From: a virus
Direction: 5' to 3' (one strand)
Virus record (IMG/VR): IMGVR_UViG_3300032282_003330
Coordinates: 1 to 34,920 of that record
DNA: 34,920 bases
The notes beneath the pieces are model-generated. The model searched no databases, was not told the origin of the DNA, and saw only the letters and a list, made by a program, of their open reading frames with translations. Positions 7,087 through 15,908 of this stretch are shown here, piece after piece. The first letter of the stretch is position 1. Each line of letters opens with the position of its first letter. The position numbers and the translations under genes were made by a program.

Positions 7087-10000
7087 ATGAAATTTGCACA
7101 TCTGTCAGACACCCACATTAAGCTACTAAAAGAGCACGATAGTTATAGAATTGTTTTTGATGAAATTTATAAAATTTTAAAAGAAGAAAAAGTTGATGCC
7201 GTTATTCATACAGGCGACCTTTTTCATACAAAAATTCAATTAACTCCAGAAGCAATTTCAATGGCTACAGATTTTTTGCGTTCATTGGCAGAAATTGCAC
7301 CATTGTATATTATTCCCGGCAACCACGACACCAACTTAAAAAATAATTCAAGAATGGATTCTATTACTCCAATTATTCAAGCAATAAATCACAATAATAT
7401 CTTCTATCTAAAAGATAGCGGAGAAATGGCTATTAGTGACGATTTTACGCTAAATGCTTTTAGCTTGCTTGACCAACAAAATTGGTCTAAACCATCTAAT
7501 CCAGAAAAAATCAATATCGCTCTTTTTCACGGTTCTGTTGCAGGAGTAAAAACGGATATTGGCTACGTCATGGAACACGGTGAATTTGACGTAAATATAT
7601 TTGACGGTCATGATTATGCATTTTGTGGCGACATACATATGTCTAATCAAATCCTTGATACAGAAGGAAAAGTTAGATATTGCGGCTCTACCGTTCAGCA
7701 AAACTTTGGCGAAACAGACGATAAGGGTTTCCTAATTTGGGATATCCAAAGCAAGGAAAGCTTCAGCTGCAAGCACTATGCCATTCCAAATCCTCGTCCA
7801 TTTGTCACTTTGACATTGGATGAAAACGGCGTATTGCCCGAGATTGACGTTAAGAAAGGTGCAAGAGTTCGCATCGTTGCTGACAAGAACGTAACGCTAG
7901 AAAAGGTTAAAAAGGCCACAGAGGTCGTTAAAAGCCGTTTCCAGCCTGAGAGTGTAACCTTCGTTAACAAAGCGGTTATCTCAAAGGCATCACAAGATGA
8001 AATTAATAGTATTGGTCATGCAGATAATTTGCGTGACCTTGGTGTACAAGAACGTCTTATCCGCGATTATCTAAAAGATTTCAAGGCAGAAGAAGAGGTA
8101 GTAAACAAAGTTGTTGACCTAAACAAGAAGCTTTCTTCTGCTATTGAAGAAGGTGAAGAAATTAATCGTAATGTTCGCTGGTCCCTTAAAGAATTAGAGT
8201 GGGATAACCTATTTAATTATGGCGAGGGCAATCGTGTCAATTTCGGAGACCTATCAGGAATCGTTGGTATTTTCGGCAAGAATTATTCTGGCAAATCTTC
8301 TATTGTTGACAGCATGCTTTATACTTTGTTTAATACCACTGCCAAAAACAACAGAAAAAACCTAAACGTCATCAACCAAAACAGAGAAAAAGGTCGTGGC
8401 AAAGTCAAGATTGAAATTGACGATGGTGAATACGTCGTTGAACGCAAGTCTGAAAAGTATATTAAGAAACTAAAGGGCGTCGAAACAATCGAAGCTAAGA
8501 CGGATGTAGAATTTACTTCATCTAATGAATCGTTGAATGGTCTTGCTCGTAATGATACGGACAAGAATATTCGTCGTTTCCTTGGAACGGTTGATGACTT
8601 TTTCTTGACAAGTATGGCTAGTCAGTTTGGTTATCTTTCATTTATTTCTGAAGGCTCAACCAAGCGTAAAGAAATTCTTGCGAAGTTCCTTGATTTGGAA
8701 AACTTTGACAAGAAGTTCAAGCTTGCAAAAGATGAAAGCGCAGAATTAAAGGGCTTGCTCAAAAAGCTTGAAGGCGTAGATTACAAGCGTGATATTGCTA
8801 ACGCTGAAACACAATTATCTGTTCTTGATAGCACGTTAGCTGAACAAAAGAGCCTTGTAGAACAACTACGTGGAAAAGTTATGGATGCAAATGAAACACT
8901 TTGTCAGTTACAAAAGAGTATTGCTAACGTTCCAAACCTTGTTCTTAATTGGGACGATATCAACAGTCAATTAAATTCATATCGTGCGGATAGAAAGAGA
9001 ATCGGTGAAGAAAATGTTTCTCTAGAAAGCGAAATTGCAAAGCTAGAAACTCTTTCACTAAAGATTGATGAATTCCTTTCTAATCTTGATGAAAAGGAAT
9101 TGATGTTAAAAGACCAACAGCTTAAGTTTATTAACGATCAAGTAAGAATTTTGGAACGAGATTATGGTCTTGCTACAAATGAAATTGCTGCGTCTGATAA
9201 AAAGATTAAGCTACTTGACCAAGTTCCATGCGGCGATAAATTCCCAACATGTAAATTCATCAAAGATGCGTTTGCTGCAAAAGAATCCTATGATGATTTG
9301 GTAAAAAACCAATCATTGATGAGTGGTACTTTGCGTGAAACAAAAGAAAAGTTTAATGTTCTTGATGCCGAAGTATCTGATGGTTTGAAAAAGCTTTCTG
9401 ATATCAAGAAGAAGCGTCTAGAAACAACCACAAAACTATCTTCTTGTCAGCTAAAATTAGAAAAGAACAAGAATACAGTTATCAATCTTGATAAAAAGAT
9501 TGAAGAGGCAGAAGAAAAGCTAAAACTTTACAACGATAATCGTGAAGCTATTGAGAATTATGAAAAGCTTTTAGCTGATCGTGAAGATGCAAAGCGTAAT
9601 GTTGCATTTTATACAAAAAAACTAACAGACGTAGAACATGAAATTGTAGAACTCTACAAAAATCACGGTTCTGTTTCTGCTAAAATCGATATATTCCGTA
9701 AGCAAGAAGCTGAATTACAAGATTTGCGGAAACAATATAGCGCATATGATTTGTTTTTAACATGTATGCATCCTAGTGGTATATCTTATGAGATCATCAA
9801 GAGCAAACTTCCTGAGATTAATCAGGAAATTGCTAAGATATTGGCAAATGTTGTTGAGTTTTCTATTTATCTTGAGAACGATGATGATAAATTAGATATT
9901 ATGATTAAACATCCTAAATATGATGCACGTCCACTTGAAATGGGAAGCGGCGCAGAAAAGACCTTAGCTTCTACAGCTATTCGTCTTGCCTTATTAAATG

Positions 10001-10215
10001 TTACTACGCTTCCAAAAGGTGATATTTTTATCATGGATGAGCCGGGAACTGCACTAGACGCAGAAAATCTAGACGGCTTTGTAAGAATTTTAGAACTAAT
10101 TAAGGGATATTTCAAAACTGTAATCTTGATTTCACATCTAGATAGCTTAAAAGACTGTGTAGATATGCAAATCGTTATCGATAGAAAAGAAGGTTTTGCA
10201 TACGTCAATCAATAG
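7087..10215 (+). CDS. Single-chain Mre11-Rad50 (gp47-gp46) recombination nuclease/ATPase
   Basis: 1042 residues joining two proteins that T4 encodes separately (gp47 and gp46). Residues 1 to about 260 are an Mre11/SbcD phosphoesterase: D8-T-H10, G43-D44, G78-N-H80-D81, H148 and G181-D-x-H184 are the metal-binding motifs. Residues from about 370 are Rad50/SbcC: Walker A near 397 (GKNYSGKSS), long coiled coils, a hook-like C715-x6-C722, a signature GSGAEKT near 952, Walker B FIMDE with D984/E985, and an H-loop (LISHLD). The complex resects DNA ends for recombination-dependent replication. It has a GGAGGA ribosome binding site and its own start after a terminator. Odd features: the fusion itself and a hook spacing wider than the usual C-x2-C. 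Confidence 0.93.
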   Translation: MKFAHLSDTHIKLLKEHDSYRIVFDEIYKILKEEKVDAVIHTGDLFHTKIQLTPEAISMATDFLRSLAEIAPLYIIPGNHDTNLKNNSRMDSITPIIQAINHNNIFYLKDSGEMAISDDFTLNAFSLLDQQNWSKPSNPEKINIALFHGSVAGVKTDIGYVMEHGEFDVNIFDGHDYAFCGDIHMSNQILDTEGKVRYCGSTVQQNFGETDDKGFLIWDIQSKESFSCKHYAIPNPRPFVTLTLDENGVLPEIDVKKGARVRIVADKNVTLEKVKKATEVVKSRFQPESVTFVNKAVISKASQDEINSIGHADNLRDLGVQERLIRDYLKDFKAEEEVVNKVVDLNKKLSSAIEEGEEINRNVRWSLKELEWDNLFNYGEGNRVNFGDLSGIVGIFGKNYSGKSSIVDSMLYTLFNTTAKNNRKNLNVINQNREKGRGKVKIEIDDGEYVVERKSEKYIKKLKGVETIEAKTDVEFTSSNESLNGLARNDTDKNIRRFLGTVDDFFLTSMASQFGYLSFISEGSTKRKEILAKFLDLENFDKKFKLAKDESAELKGLLKKLEGVDYKRDIANAETQLSVLDSTLAEQKSLVEQLRGKVMDANETLCQLQKSIANVPNLVLNWDDINSQLNSYRADRKRIGEENVSLESEIAKLETLSLKIDEFLSNLDEKELMLKDQQLKFINDQVRILERDYGLATNEIAASDKKIKLLDQVPCGDKFPTCKFIKDAFAAKESYDDLVKNQSLMSGTLRETKEKFNVLDAEVSDGLKKLSDIKKKRLETTTKLSSCQLKLEKNKNTVINLDKKIEEAEEKLKLYNDNREAIENYEKLLADREDAKRNVAFYTKKLTDVEHEIVELYKNHGSVSAKIDIFRKQEAELQDLRKQYSAYDLFLTCMHPSGISYEIIKSKLPEINQEIAKILANVVEFSIYLENDDDKLDIMIKHPKYDARPLEMGSGAEKTLASTAIRLALLNVTTLPKGDIFIMDEPGTALDAENLDGFVRILELIKGYFKTVILISHLDSLKDCVDMQIVIDRKEGFAYVNQ

Positions 10216-10222
10216 GAGAAAA

Positions 10223-10513
10223 ATGATGGCTAATATGGGACTAAAAGAAGAAGTAAAAGAAGAAATAAGTGATTTAGATAAAAGAATGGAAGTAGAACGT
10301 AAAAAATTAGATGGTTCACGTCTAGGATTGGTTGATTTGGTGACTGAGAAGTTTGTTTCTCGTAAATTAATGGTATGGGGAATAGCTACAGTGCTCTTAT
10401 GGACAACTAAAATCACCCCAGATGAATGGACAGCTATTACTTTGGGCTATGTAGGTATAGAAGGCATGGCAGATTTAGCAGTAAAATGGAAATCCGCAGG
10501 AAAAAAGGAATAA
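10223..10513 (+). CDS. Holin-like small membrane protein
   Basis: 96 residues from the ATG at 10223; the next codon-aligned ATG at 10226 is equally possible. AGGAG lies 4-7 nt upstream, and the longer frame from 10196 would overlap the previous gene. It has a charged helical N-terminal half, then SRKLMVWGIATVLLWTTKIT, probably one membrane segment, followed by a second moderately hydrophobic stretch (WTAITLGYVGIEGMADLAVK) and a basic tail. Similar one- or two-segment proteins are often phage holins. The next two genes look spanin-like, which supports a lysis cassette. The assignment rests on topology and context. Confidence 0.5.
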   Translation: MMANMGLKEEVKEEISDLDKRMEVERKKLDGSRLGLVDLVTEKFVSRKLMVWGIATVLLWTTKITPDEWTAITLGYVGIEGMADLAVKWKSAGKKE

Positions 10514-10517
10514 TATA

Positions 10518-10916
10518 ATGATTAAATTAAAACAATACTGGAATAAGTTTAAAGTTTGGATTGGACTTTTTGTTGCTGGAGTGGCTTTAAGTTTTCTAGT
10601 ACTTAGAAAATACGTAGGCGATGGTTTAGAACAACAACGAGAACAATACAAAAAAGAAGAAGAAGCAAAAATAGCAGCAGAACAAAAATTAGCTAAAGAA
10701 ACAAAGAAGCTAGAAGAAAAGAAACAAGAAGAAATAAAGGTAGTAGATGAAGATAAGAAACAAAAACTAAAAGAAGTGGTAGCAAAAGCAAAGGAAGAAA
10801 AAAGAAGATTAGTAGAAGAAGCTAAACGTGACCCACAAGGCTTTAAAGTAGAGCTAAAGAAAGAACTTGGTGTAACTGAAAAGAAAAAGAAAGGCTCTCG
10901 CAAGAAAAATGGCTAA
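10518..10916 (+). CDS. N-anchored coiled-coil membrane protein (i-spanin-like)
   Basis: 132 residues. There is one N-terminal membrane segment (about residues 12-30, VWIGLFVAGVALSFLVL), then an almost purely Lys/Glu/Ala coiled coil (about 40-110) and a basic tail. This is the architecture of inner-membrane spanin subunits (Rz type), but it also fits generic membrane-anchored coiled coils. It overlaps the next gene by 8 nt, and that gene encodes a signal-peptide protein, recalling nested Rz/Rz1 pairs although the overlap is small. No endolysin is seen in the window. Confidence 0.45.
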   Translation: MIKLKQYWNKFKVWIGLFVAGVALSFLVLRKYVGDGLEQQREQYKKEEEAKIAAEQKLAKETKKLEEKKQEEIKVVDEDKKQKLKEVVAKAKEEKRRLVEEAKRDPQGFKVELKKELGVTEKKKKGSRKKNG

Positions 10917-11412
10917 TTTAAAATCTTTAGTATCACTTATTACGCTGCTAGCGTTCCTAGCGGTGCGGATTCCTATTGCCTATGCCCTACCTCCAGCACC
11001 TGCAGCTGGAGTAGAAGCTATAGCAGAGGATGAATATGAAGATGGCGATTATGTTGTAGTTAAACAGGGCGAAGAAGCGCCTTATGACGGTTTTCTTTTT
11101 GATTCTGAGGGGTTATCTAAGGTAATTGCTAATAAAACGTTTCAATTAGATAAACTAAGAATAGAAAAAGATAGTGAAATAGCTAAACTAAATTTAGATA
11201 TTAAGTATCTTAAAGAACAACAAGCTTTAGAACTTAAAATAAGTAAAGAATTAAGTGATAATATAGTAGTTATTAAAGATAAAAGAATACAGCAATTAGA
11301 AGATAGTAAAAAATGGGATGATGTTAAGCTATTTGGTTCTATGTTACTAGGAATGGCTTTGTCAGTAACAATATTTTATGCAGCGGTGAAAATAACCAAT
11401 GTCAATCAATAA
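10909..11412 (+). CDS. Exported, C-terminally anchored coiled-coil protein (lysis/spanin-like)
   Basis: 167 residues. Signal peptide at residues 1-26 (SLITLLAFLAVRIPIAYA, cut probably after A-Y-A), acidic segment, then GEEAPYDGFLFDSEGLSKVI, a Pro-Tyr/Phe-Asp-Gly motif I associate with small phage lysis/spanin-like proteins. A coiled coil follows (about 70-135), then a C-terminal membrane segment (about 142-162, GSMLLGMALSVTIFYAAV). A periplasmic coiled coil tethered at the C-terminus recalls unimolecular spanins, but there is no lipobox Cys in the leader. It overlaps its neighbours by 8 and 14 nt. Function is inferred. Confidence 0.5.
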   Translation: MANLKSLVSLITLLAFLAVRIPIAYALPPAPAAGVEAIAEDEYEDGDYVVVKQGEEAPYDGFLFDSEGLSKVIANKTFQLDKLRIEKDSEIAKLNLDIKYLKEQQALELKISKELSDNIVVIKDKRIQQLEDSKKWDDVKLFGSMLLGMALSVTIFYAAVKITNVNQ

Positions 11413-11791
11413 AAAAGATCCTAACTATATCGCAGCACTAGAAAAAGCAGTAAAAGAAAAATACGGAGAACTAGCTACAATGCATCCAAAGTATTTCTGG
11501 AATCAAGAAAAAGAAAGAGAGTACGTTGCTGACACTAAAGAAACAGTGAAAAAGCAGCTAACTAATGAACAATCCAGAGAAAAAGTGGATTTAGGCGGGA
11601 TTTTAATACCAAAGAAACTAATTAGTAAAAATGACAATAAGGACTGTACTGTTTGTAAACAATATAGTTTCAGTAAAGAAGATGATGTATATTTAAATAA
11701 ATTCAGTACCTGTAAGAAATGTTATGTTCAACATATAGAAGACAGGGAAGAAAGATGGATGTCTGGTTGGCGTCCAAATGGAGATAAATAA
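11399..11791 (+). CDS. Zinc-ribbon protein upstream of the terminase, unknown
   Basis: 130 residues: a charged N-terminal helical region (NPNY...EKAVKEKYGELATMH type), then a treble-clef or ribbon-like C-terminal part with CTVC and, about 25 residues later, CKKC, four likely zinc ligands, ending RWMSGWRPNGDK. It overlaps the lysis-like gene by 14 nt and abuts the next ATG. Position close to the large terminase makes a DNA-binding packaging or late-regulatory role possible, but it does not look like T4 gp16. No family recognised. Confidence 0.55.
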   Translation: MSINKKDPNYIAALEKAVKEKYGELATMHPKYFWNQEKEREYVADTKETVKKQLTNEQSREKVDLGGILIPKKLISKNDNKDCTVCKQYSFSKEDDVYLNKFSTCKKCYVQHIEDREERWMSGWRPNGDK

Positions 11792-12304
11792 ATGGCTAGT
11801 ATCCTAGATGTAGTAAACGGAATTTCACAAGCTCTTCACGCTAAGCATCACGGTGGATCAGAAATTGGTTTAAAGCGCGAAACAGAAGATTTATTACAAG
11901 GATGCTCTATTTATGACCCCAGAATGATGGATGGTTTTGGTGTTCAATACCAAGGTGATATGTTAATTCTTAAATATCACAGTGAAATGCCATTAACAAA
12001 AGTGCATGATAAAAACTTTGAAACTGATATCCGTCAAACAATGAAGGATATTAAAAAGTTTCTTGAAAAAGAATATAAAAAAGTAACTAAAAAATCTCTA
12101 GACTTAACTGAATTTGGCGATACTAACATTTTAGTTCAAAGCGCAAATCGCAGAACATCATATATTAATGCAGTACAAACATATAAAATTGGTGGAATAG
12201 ATGGTAATAATTTTGAAGCCAAAGCACCAGAACATGAAAATTATAGCGATATTGCCAAGCGTTGGTTAATGAATTGCCGTCAATCAAAAACATATCTTAA
12301 ATAG
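11792..12304 (+). CDS. Conserved-looking phage protein before the terminase, unknown
   Basis: 170 residues starting MASILDVVNGISQALHAKHH, mixed alpha/beta in character, with a central charged helix (KDIKKFLEKEYKKVTKKSL) and no Cys-pair motif. It starts directly at the previous stop and ends 17 nt before gp17. The small terminase gene normally lies here, so it is a candidate for that role or for another head-packaging factor. The sequence does not show the typical N-terminal DNA-binding helices plus oligomerisation core clearly, so I leave it unnamed. Confidence 0.55.
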   Translation: MASILDVVNGISQALHAKHHGGSEIGLKRETEDLLQGCSIYDPRMMDGFGVQYQGDMLILKYHSEMPLTKVHDKNFETDIRQTMKDIKKFLEKEYKKVTKKSLDLTEFGDTNILVQSANRRTSYINAVQTYKIGGIDGNNFEAKAPEHENYSDIAKRWLMNCRQSKTYLK

Positions 12305-12321
12305 GAAATAAAGGTGATGGC

Positions 12322-13899
12322 ATGGCGTATAATTTATCTAAAGAGGAAATTAAAAGCGAAATAATAAAGTGTGGCAAAAATCCTGCTTACTTCTTAGATA
12401 ATTACGCCAAAATAGTTCATCAAAGCAAAGGTGTAATACCTTTTAGAACTTTTAAGTTTCAAAAAGAGTTATTAAACGATTTCCACGATCACCGCTTCAA
12501 TATAATATTGAAATCCCGTCAAATGGGTATTTCTACAATTGTTGCTGGTTATGTAGCATGGATGTTACTCTTTTACAAGGAGCGCAATGTTCTTGTAATG
12601 GCAACAAAACTAAATACTGCTATTGAAATTGTAGAAAAAGTTAAAGACATGCTAGATTCAGTACCAGCATGGCTAAAAATAGCCGAAGTTACTGTTAATA
12701 ATAAAACTAAACTTGAATTAAGTAATGGCTCTAAAATTCACGGTGTTCCTACTTCAAAAGATGCTGGCCGTTCTCAGGCACTATCGTTATTAATTCTCGA
12801 CGAAGCCGGACACGTTGAAGATATGGATGATTTGTGGACAGGTCTTTTACCTACTATATCAACTGGTGGTCGTTGTATCGCTCTTTCGACTCCAAATGGC
12901 GTTGGTAATTGGTTTCATAAGACTTATGTAGACAGTGAAAGCGGCCAAAACAATTTCAAACCAACTAAACTTCCTTGGCATTTACATCCAGAATATACAC
13001 AAGAATGGTTTGATAATATGACACGCAACATGAGCAAGCGTCAAATTGCTCAAGAATTTGAATGTAATTTCAATGCATCTGGCGAAACGGTAATGCACGC
13101 TGATGACATTAATAAAGTTAAAAAAGATATTATTGAACCAAAATATCGTACATGGATAGATAGAAATTATCACTTATGGAAAGAATTTGAGCAGGATGGT
13201 TCTTATCTTTTAACTGCTGACGTTGCCCGTGGTGATGGAAAAGACTATTCTGTATTTCATGTACTTGATATCAAAAACATGGAACAAGTAGCAGAATATC
13301 AAGGCAAAACAGACCTTGATAATTTTGCACGATTATTGTTTGATGCTGGTAAAGAATACGGTAATTGTATGATAGTAGTAGAAAATAACAACGTTGGATT
13401 TGCAGTAATAACTAAATTAATAGAAATGCGTTATCCAAACGTTTATTATTCACAAAAAGGCACGCAAGATTTTATTGATAGTACAAGCGCTCAATATTCA
13501 TCAAATTCTGTTCCCGGCTTTACAACAACAATGAAAACACGTCCATTGATTGTTGCTAAGTTAGAAGAATTCATTCGTAATAAAAGTATAAAAATTAATT
13601 CTCAAAGATTAGCTAACGAATTAGACACTTTCGTTTGGGTAAATGGCCGGCCAGAAGCACAAAAAGGTTATAACGACGATTTAGTAATGTCTATGGCTAT
13701 TGGTTGTTGGGTTCGTGATACAGCTATTATTAACAACGAACGAAATCTAGAGTATTCTAAGGTATTGCTCAATACAATTATGAAAAGTGGTAATTATTTA
13801 GATACTACAGTTCGCGGTTTTCAAAACGAAGAAAAAAATAGACGTGTTCAACAAACGCAACAGTTATATAAAGATTTTAGTTGGATAATAAAGGGTTAA
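12322..13899 (+). CDS. gp17: Terminase large subunit (gp17-like DNA packaging motor)
   Basis: 525 residues. ATPase: Walker A-type S65-R-Q-M-G-I-S-T72 (the SRQ.G.ST form seen in T4-type terminases), Walker B LLILD160-E161, and coupling motif LSTPNG near 189-193. RNase H-like nuclease: D300 in LLTADVARGDG, E354 in IVVENNN and D452/D453 in YNDDLVM, the expected three acidic metal ligands. It pumps DNA into the prohead through the portal and makes the headful cut. It is somewhat shorter than T4 gp17 (610 residues). It is followed after 4 nt by the portal gene, its docking partner. Confidence 0.95.
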   Translation: MAYNLSKEEIKSEIIKCGKNPAYFLDNYAKIVHQSKGVIPFRTFKFQKELLNDFHDHRFNIILKSRQMGISTIVAGYVAWMLLFYKERNVLVMATKLNTAIEIVEKVKDMLDSVPAWLKIAEVTVNNKTKLELSNGSKIHGVPTSKDAGRSQALSLLILDEAGHVEDMDDLWTGLLPTISTGGRCIALSTPNGVGNWFHKTYVDSESGQNNFKPTKLPWHLHPEYTQEWFDNMTRNMSKRQIAQEFECNFNASGETVMHADDINKVKKDIIEPKYRTWIDRNYHLWKEFEQDGSYLLTADVARGDGKDYSVFHVLDIKNMEQVAEYQGKTDLDNFARLLFDAGKEYGNCMIVVENNNVGFAVITKLIEMRYPNVYYSQKGTQDFIDSTSAQYSSNSVPGFTTTMKTRPLIVAKLEEFIRNKSIKINSQRLANELDTFVWVNGRPEAQKGYNDDLVMSMAIGCWVRDTAIINNERNLEYSKVLLNTIMKSGNYLDTTVRGFQNEEKNRRVQQTQQLYKDFSWIIKG

Positions 13900-13903
13900 A
13901 TAA

Positions 13904-15907
13904 ATGGCTAATGATAATAACGGTTTTAAAAGCGGCAATCCATTAAATAATAAACGTGATGATGGAGATCCATCACAAAAGAATCCTAGAAATCGTCAAT
14001 CTCCATTATATGTTGGATTAACAAGATTATTTTCTGGTCCATTAGCTAATTTTCGTTCTCAATCACAAATACGTTATAAGCGCCGTGATTTAGATCGTTA
14101 TAAGTTTACCAGTACTAGCGGTCAGAGTTTTAAACGTAAAAGTTATAATCCATTTGAAGCCATACAAAGTAATATTATGGCAAATCAAACCCGTGCAGAA
14201 CGTTATAGTGACTTTGATCAAATGGAATTCATGCCAGAAATAGCTTCTGCTATGGATATTTATGCAGATGAAATGACTACTAGCAATCAATATCGTCAAG
14301 TAGTTATTATTGACAGCAAGAACGAAGAAATAAAAAACTTATTACATAATTTATATTTTAATATTCTTAATGTCGAAAGCAATCTTTTCTCTTGGTGCCG
14401 AACAATGTGTAAGTTTGGCGATTTCTTTTTATATCTAGATATCGATGAAAAAATAGGTGTTAAAAGCGTTCTAGGCTTACCTTCTCCAGAAGTAGAACGT
14501 CTAGAAGGAGAAGATGAAAGCAATCCTAACTATGTTCAATTTCAATGGAACAGTGCTGGTTTAACTTTTGAAAATTGGCAGATAGCACATTTTAGAATTG
14601 GCGGTCAAGATAAGTATATGCCATATGGCACTTCAATTTTAGAACCAGCCAGACGTATTTGGCGTCAATTACAGTTAATGGAAGACGCAATGATGGCTTA
14701 TCGTATTGTTCGCTCACCAGAGCGCAGAGTATTTTATATTGATGTAGGCAATATTGCTCCACAAGAAATGGAACAATATATGCAAAAAGTTATTACTCAA
14801 ATGAAACGTAATCAAATCGTTGATCCAACAACTGGTCGTGTAGATTTACGTTATAACCCAATGAGTATTGATGAAGATTATTTCTTGCCTGTTCGTGGTA
14901 CACAAAGCGCAACAAAAATTGATACTTTAAAAGGCGGTGAATTTACTGGTGATATTGATGACGTTCAGTATCTTCGTGATAAATTATTTTCCGCATTGAA
15001 GATCCCACAAGCATATCTTGCCCGTGGAAAAGACGCTCCAGAAGATAAAACCACATTAGCACAAAAAGATATACGTTTTGCAAGAACTATTCAAAGATTA
15101 CAAAGAGTATTAATCGAAGAATTAGAAAAAATTGGCATTATTCATCTTTATACACTTGGATATCGTAATGAAGATTTATTAAAGTTTAGACTTCGCCTTA
15201 ATAATCCATCAAAAATTAGCGAATTACAGGAAATTGAACACTTTAAGGCACAATTAGAAGTAGCCGCAGCTGCTAAAGAAAACGGCTTTTCAAAACGTTG
15301 GGTATTTGAAAACCTATTTAAGATTAACGATAGTGACTTTACACGTATTCAGCGTGATTTGTTTTACGATAAACAATTTGAAAAGGCTGTTGAAGCTGGA
15401 GAAGCAACAGATACTGGTACAGTTGGTGGTTCTACGTTAAATACCGATTTAGGTGCCGCACCAGCTGGTGCTGAAACTCCAACTCCCAGTGGTGAAACTC
15501 CAACTCCGGGTGGTGAAGGGGAAACAACAGGCACAGAAAGTACCGCTGGTGGAACAGAAGCTTCTGAAACATCGTTATTAGCTGCTCCTGCTCGTCGTGA
15601 AGATGGTTCTTATATGACCAAAGGTGCTAATGGAAAATGGTATAAGCCTGTTACACATGATGGCCGTGGTTCAGGTGCAAGAACAAGACACATTTCTTCT
15701 CAACATACACCAGAATCTGTAAAATCTACTTATAGAAATATATTTGCAGGATCAAAAAGTCTCTCTCAAGCAGGAAAAGGTATATTCAATGAAAATACAG
15801 AAGAAGTATTTGAGAAAGAGGAAAAAATGTTGTTAGAAATGGAAAATAAATTAAATTCACTTTCTGAAAAACTACTTAAAGAAGAAAAAGACACGGAGAA
15901 TAAGTAA
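13904..15907 (+). CDS. gp20: Portal vertex protein (gp20-like) with low-complexity C-terminal extension
   Basis: 667 residues, longer than T4 gp20 (524). Residues 1 to about 500 show T4-type portal features: MPEIASAMDIYADEM, FRIGGQDKYMPYGTSILEPA, WRQLQLMEDAMMAYRIVRSP, LRDKLFSALKIPQAYL. The dodecameric ring initiates head assembly, docks gp17 and binds the neck. After about residue 500 comes a Gly/Thr/Pro/Glu-rich linker with a TPTPSGE/TPTPGGE repeat, then a basic segment (WYKPVTHDGRGSGARTRH) and an acidic coiled-coil end (about 635-667). The extension may contact the scaffold or interior proteins; this is inference. Confidence 0.93.
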   Translation: MANDNNGFKSGNPLNNKRDDGDPSQKNPRNRQSPLYVGLTRLFSGPLANFRSQSQIRYKRRDLDRYKFTSTSGQSFKRKSYNPFEAIQSNIMANQTRAERYSDFDQMEFMPEIASAMDIYADEMTTSNQYRQVVIIDSKNEEIKNLLHNLYFNILNVESNLFSWCRTMCKFGDFFLYLDIDEKIGVKSVLGLPSPEVERLEGEDESNPNYVQFQWNSAGLTFENWQIAHFRIGGQDKYMPYGTSILEPARRIWRQLQLMEDAMMAYRIVRSPERRVFYIDVGNIAPQEMEQYMQKVITQMKRNQIVDPTTGRVDLRYNPMSIDEDYFLPVRGTQSATKIDTLKGGEFTGDIDDVQYLRDKLFSALKIPQAYLARGKDAPEDKTTLAQKDIRFARTIQRLQRVLIEELEKIGIIHLYTLGYRNEDLLKFRLRLNNPSKISELQEIEHFKAQLEVAAAAKENGFSKRWVFENLFKINDSDFTRIQRDLFYDKQFEKAVEAGEATDTGTVGGSTLNTDLGAAPAGAETPTPSGETPTPGGEGETTGTESTAGGTEASETSLLAAPARREDGSYMTKGANGKWYKPVTHDGRGSGARTRHISSQHTPESVKSTYRNIFAGSKSLSQAGKGIFNENTEEVFEKEEKMLLEMENKLNSLSEKLLKEEKDTENK

Positions 15908-15908
15908 T

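Noticed and set aside
11399-12304. Naming one of the two genes before gp17 as the small terminase subunit
   Set aside because: Position fits, but neither shows clear small-terminase features, so a functional name would rest on position alone.
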